From the NCBI GenBank assembly GCA_016781115.1, contig JADDQX010000016.1:1-24725 (forward strand): a stretch of 24,725 nt of DNA, given 5' to 3'. Below, piece after piece: positions 23,856 through 24,725 of the stretch. Numbering within the stretch: the first letter of the stretch is position 1; every line of letters starts with the position of its first letter. The stretch is from Actinomycetota bacterium. GTDB lineage: Bacteria > Actinomycetota > CADDZG01 > WHSQ01. The translations under genes were made by a program, and so were the position numbers. Below the pieces are notes generated by a model. It was not told the DNA's origin. It saw only the letters and a program-made list of their open reading frames with translations, and did not search any database.

Positions 23856-24725
23856 CTACCCCTTGGCCGTGATCTTGTAGACGTCTAGGCCCCGCAGGAT
23901 GTCGTTCGAGTAGATATACGGGCCTTTGTGGAACTTCGAGGCCCACGAGTCGGCGCCGTCCGGGATGAACCAGCCGATCTCCTTCACGCCGTTGCCGTTC
24001 TCGCCGAAGGTGGCTCCGATCATGTTGGTGATGTCGAGGTAGCGGGTGCCCGCCGAGTACCAAGAGATGGCCAGCTTCGTTCCGTCATCGGAGATGTCGA
24101 ACACGTGTGACGTGCAAGACGCGGGGCCGCCCTGGCCCTCTTGCGCGAGGACGAGCTCCCCGGGCTCGTAGACGCCGCGCAGCACCAGGCCGCGGCCCTG
24201 GACGATCTCGTAGAAGTAGAGAGCACCACCGGGACACGGATATGGCGCACCTCCGGCTGCTTCGTCTCCCACGATGACCCACTTCGAGTCGGGGGTGAAC
24301 TTGGCATCGTGGGCGAGGTAACAGCCGGGGCAGCCGGTGGCTCCGAGCAGCACCGGGTTCTCCGGATCCGACGTGTCGTAGAGGTGAACCGCCGTCCGCG
24401 CTGCCGTCACCATCATCGAGCCGTCCTTGTTGAAGGACACGTCGTGTGGCGAATGAGTGGGATTGATGACGGTATTCACGAGCTTCGGCTTCGCGGGATC
24501 TTTGATCGACCAGATCTGGATCTCGCCTGGCTTCGCCTGGTCGGAGTCCGAGTTGTAGACGAGCGGTGCTTTGGGATGTGCTGTGACGTTGTGCGAGCCG
24601 CGGGGGATCTCCGCCACGCCAACGGGCTTGGGCTTGAGGGGGTTGGAGATGCCGATGGTCATGAACCCGAGCTTGCCCAGCATCAGGCAGCTGTCGGGTC
24701 CGCCGGCGGAGTCGGCCGCCATGAT
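23856..24725 (-). CDS. LVIVD-type beta-propeller protein (5' end outside window)
   Basis: The frame stays open to the right edge, so the N-terminus, including any signal peptide, is missing; 289 codons are visible. The sequence is a series of roughly 45-residue units of the kind P-x-x-P-x-x-x-G followed by H-D-V-x-F and a beta-rich stretch (S-D-P-E-N-P-V-L-L-G, A-H-D-A-K-F-T-P-D), typical of LVIVD/choice-of-anchor-B propellers. Cysteine pairs (C-P-G-C; PYPC; SC) suggest disulfides and thus an extracytoplasmic location. Such proteins are thought to bind other proteins or ligands at the surface; no enzymatic residues can be named. It converges with the cytochrome b-like Moco gene and shows no link to molybdenum metabolism. 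Confidence 0.78.
   Translation of the reverse strand: MMAADSAGGPDSCLMLGKLGFMTIGISNPLKPKPVGVAEIPRGSHNVTAHPKAPLVYNSDSDQAKPGEIQIWSIKDPAKPKLVNTVINPTHSPHDVSFNKDGSMMVTAARTAVHLYDTSDPENPVLLGATGCPGCYLAHDAKFTPDSKWVIVGDEAAGGAPYPCPGGALYFYEIVQGRGLVLRGVYEPGELVLAQEGQGGPASCTSHVFDISDDGTKLAISWYSAGTRYLDITNMIGATFGENGNGVKEIGWFIPDGADSWASKFHKGPYIYSNDILRGLDVYKITAKG

Noticed and set aside
1..24725. CRISPR array, insertion sequences, rRNA or further tRNA genes
   Set aside because: I saw no regularly spaced repeats, transposase-like proteins, rRNA sequence or other cloverleaf on either strand.

Overview
The window looks like high-GC actinobacterial chromosome (phylum-level inference only, from base composition, frequent GTG/TTG starts, and a MobF relaxase with the actinobacterial-style start). 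It falls into two parts that meet at a tRNA-Arg gene (15777-15849, minus strand). Everything to the left looks like an integrated mobile element. Everything to the right looks like resident chromosome devoted to molybdenum cofactor (Moco) synthesis and Moco enzymes.

Left part (1-15776). A tightly packed plus-strand block carries defence genes: a protein with a HEPN-type Rx4H motif (cut by the left edge), a type III-like restriction subunit (Res), an overlapping beta-class DNA methyltransferase (Mod), and 18 bp later an OLD-family ATPase-TOPRIM nuclease followed, with a 4-bp ATGA overlap, by a short UvrD-like helicase. The last two match the Gabija pair GajA/GajB in order, length and motifs. 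Then come a small membrane protein on the minus strand, a dyad-rich 150-bp gap that could hold an oriT, a MobF relaxase-helicase, a DUF433/DUF5615 antitoxin-toxin pair and a tyrosine integrase next to the 3' end of the tRNA. No type IV secretion gene is seen, so the element is either mobilizable or continues beyond position 1. The second attachment site is not in the window.

Right part (15850-24725). The minus-strand operon moaD-mogA (fused), moeA, moaC runs toward the tRNA. moaE diverges from it on the plus strand. A second minus-strand operon runs from a membrane-anchored sulfite-oxidase-fold enzyme through moaA to a MOT1-type molybdate/sulfate transporter, whose stop codon overlaps that of moaE. 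A second membrane-bound sulfite-oxidase-fold protein diverges from that operon, and a truncated LVIVD-type propeller protein lies at the right edge. Together these supply molybdate uptake, GTP to cPMP (MoaA, MoaC), molybdopterin (MoaD domain, MoaE), adenylation and metal insertion (MogA domain, MoeA), and two likely exported Moco enzymes.

Points most worth following up are the HEPN/type III R-M/Gabija operon, the MoaD-MogA fusion that buries the MoaD Gly-Gly tail, the internal twin-arginine motifs in both membrane Moco enzymes, and the candidate oriT dyads.
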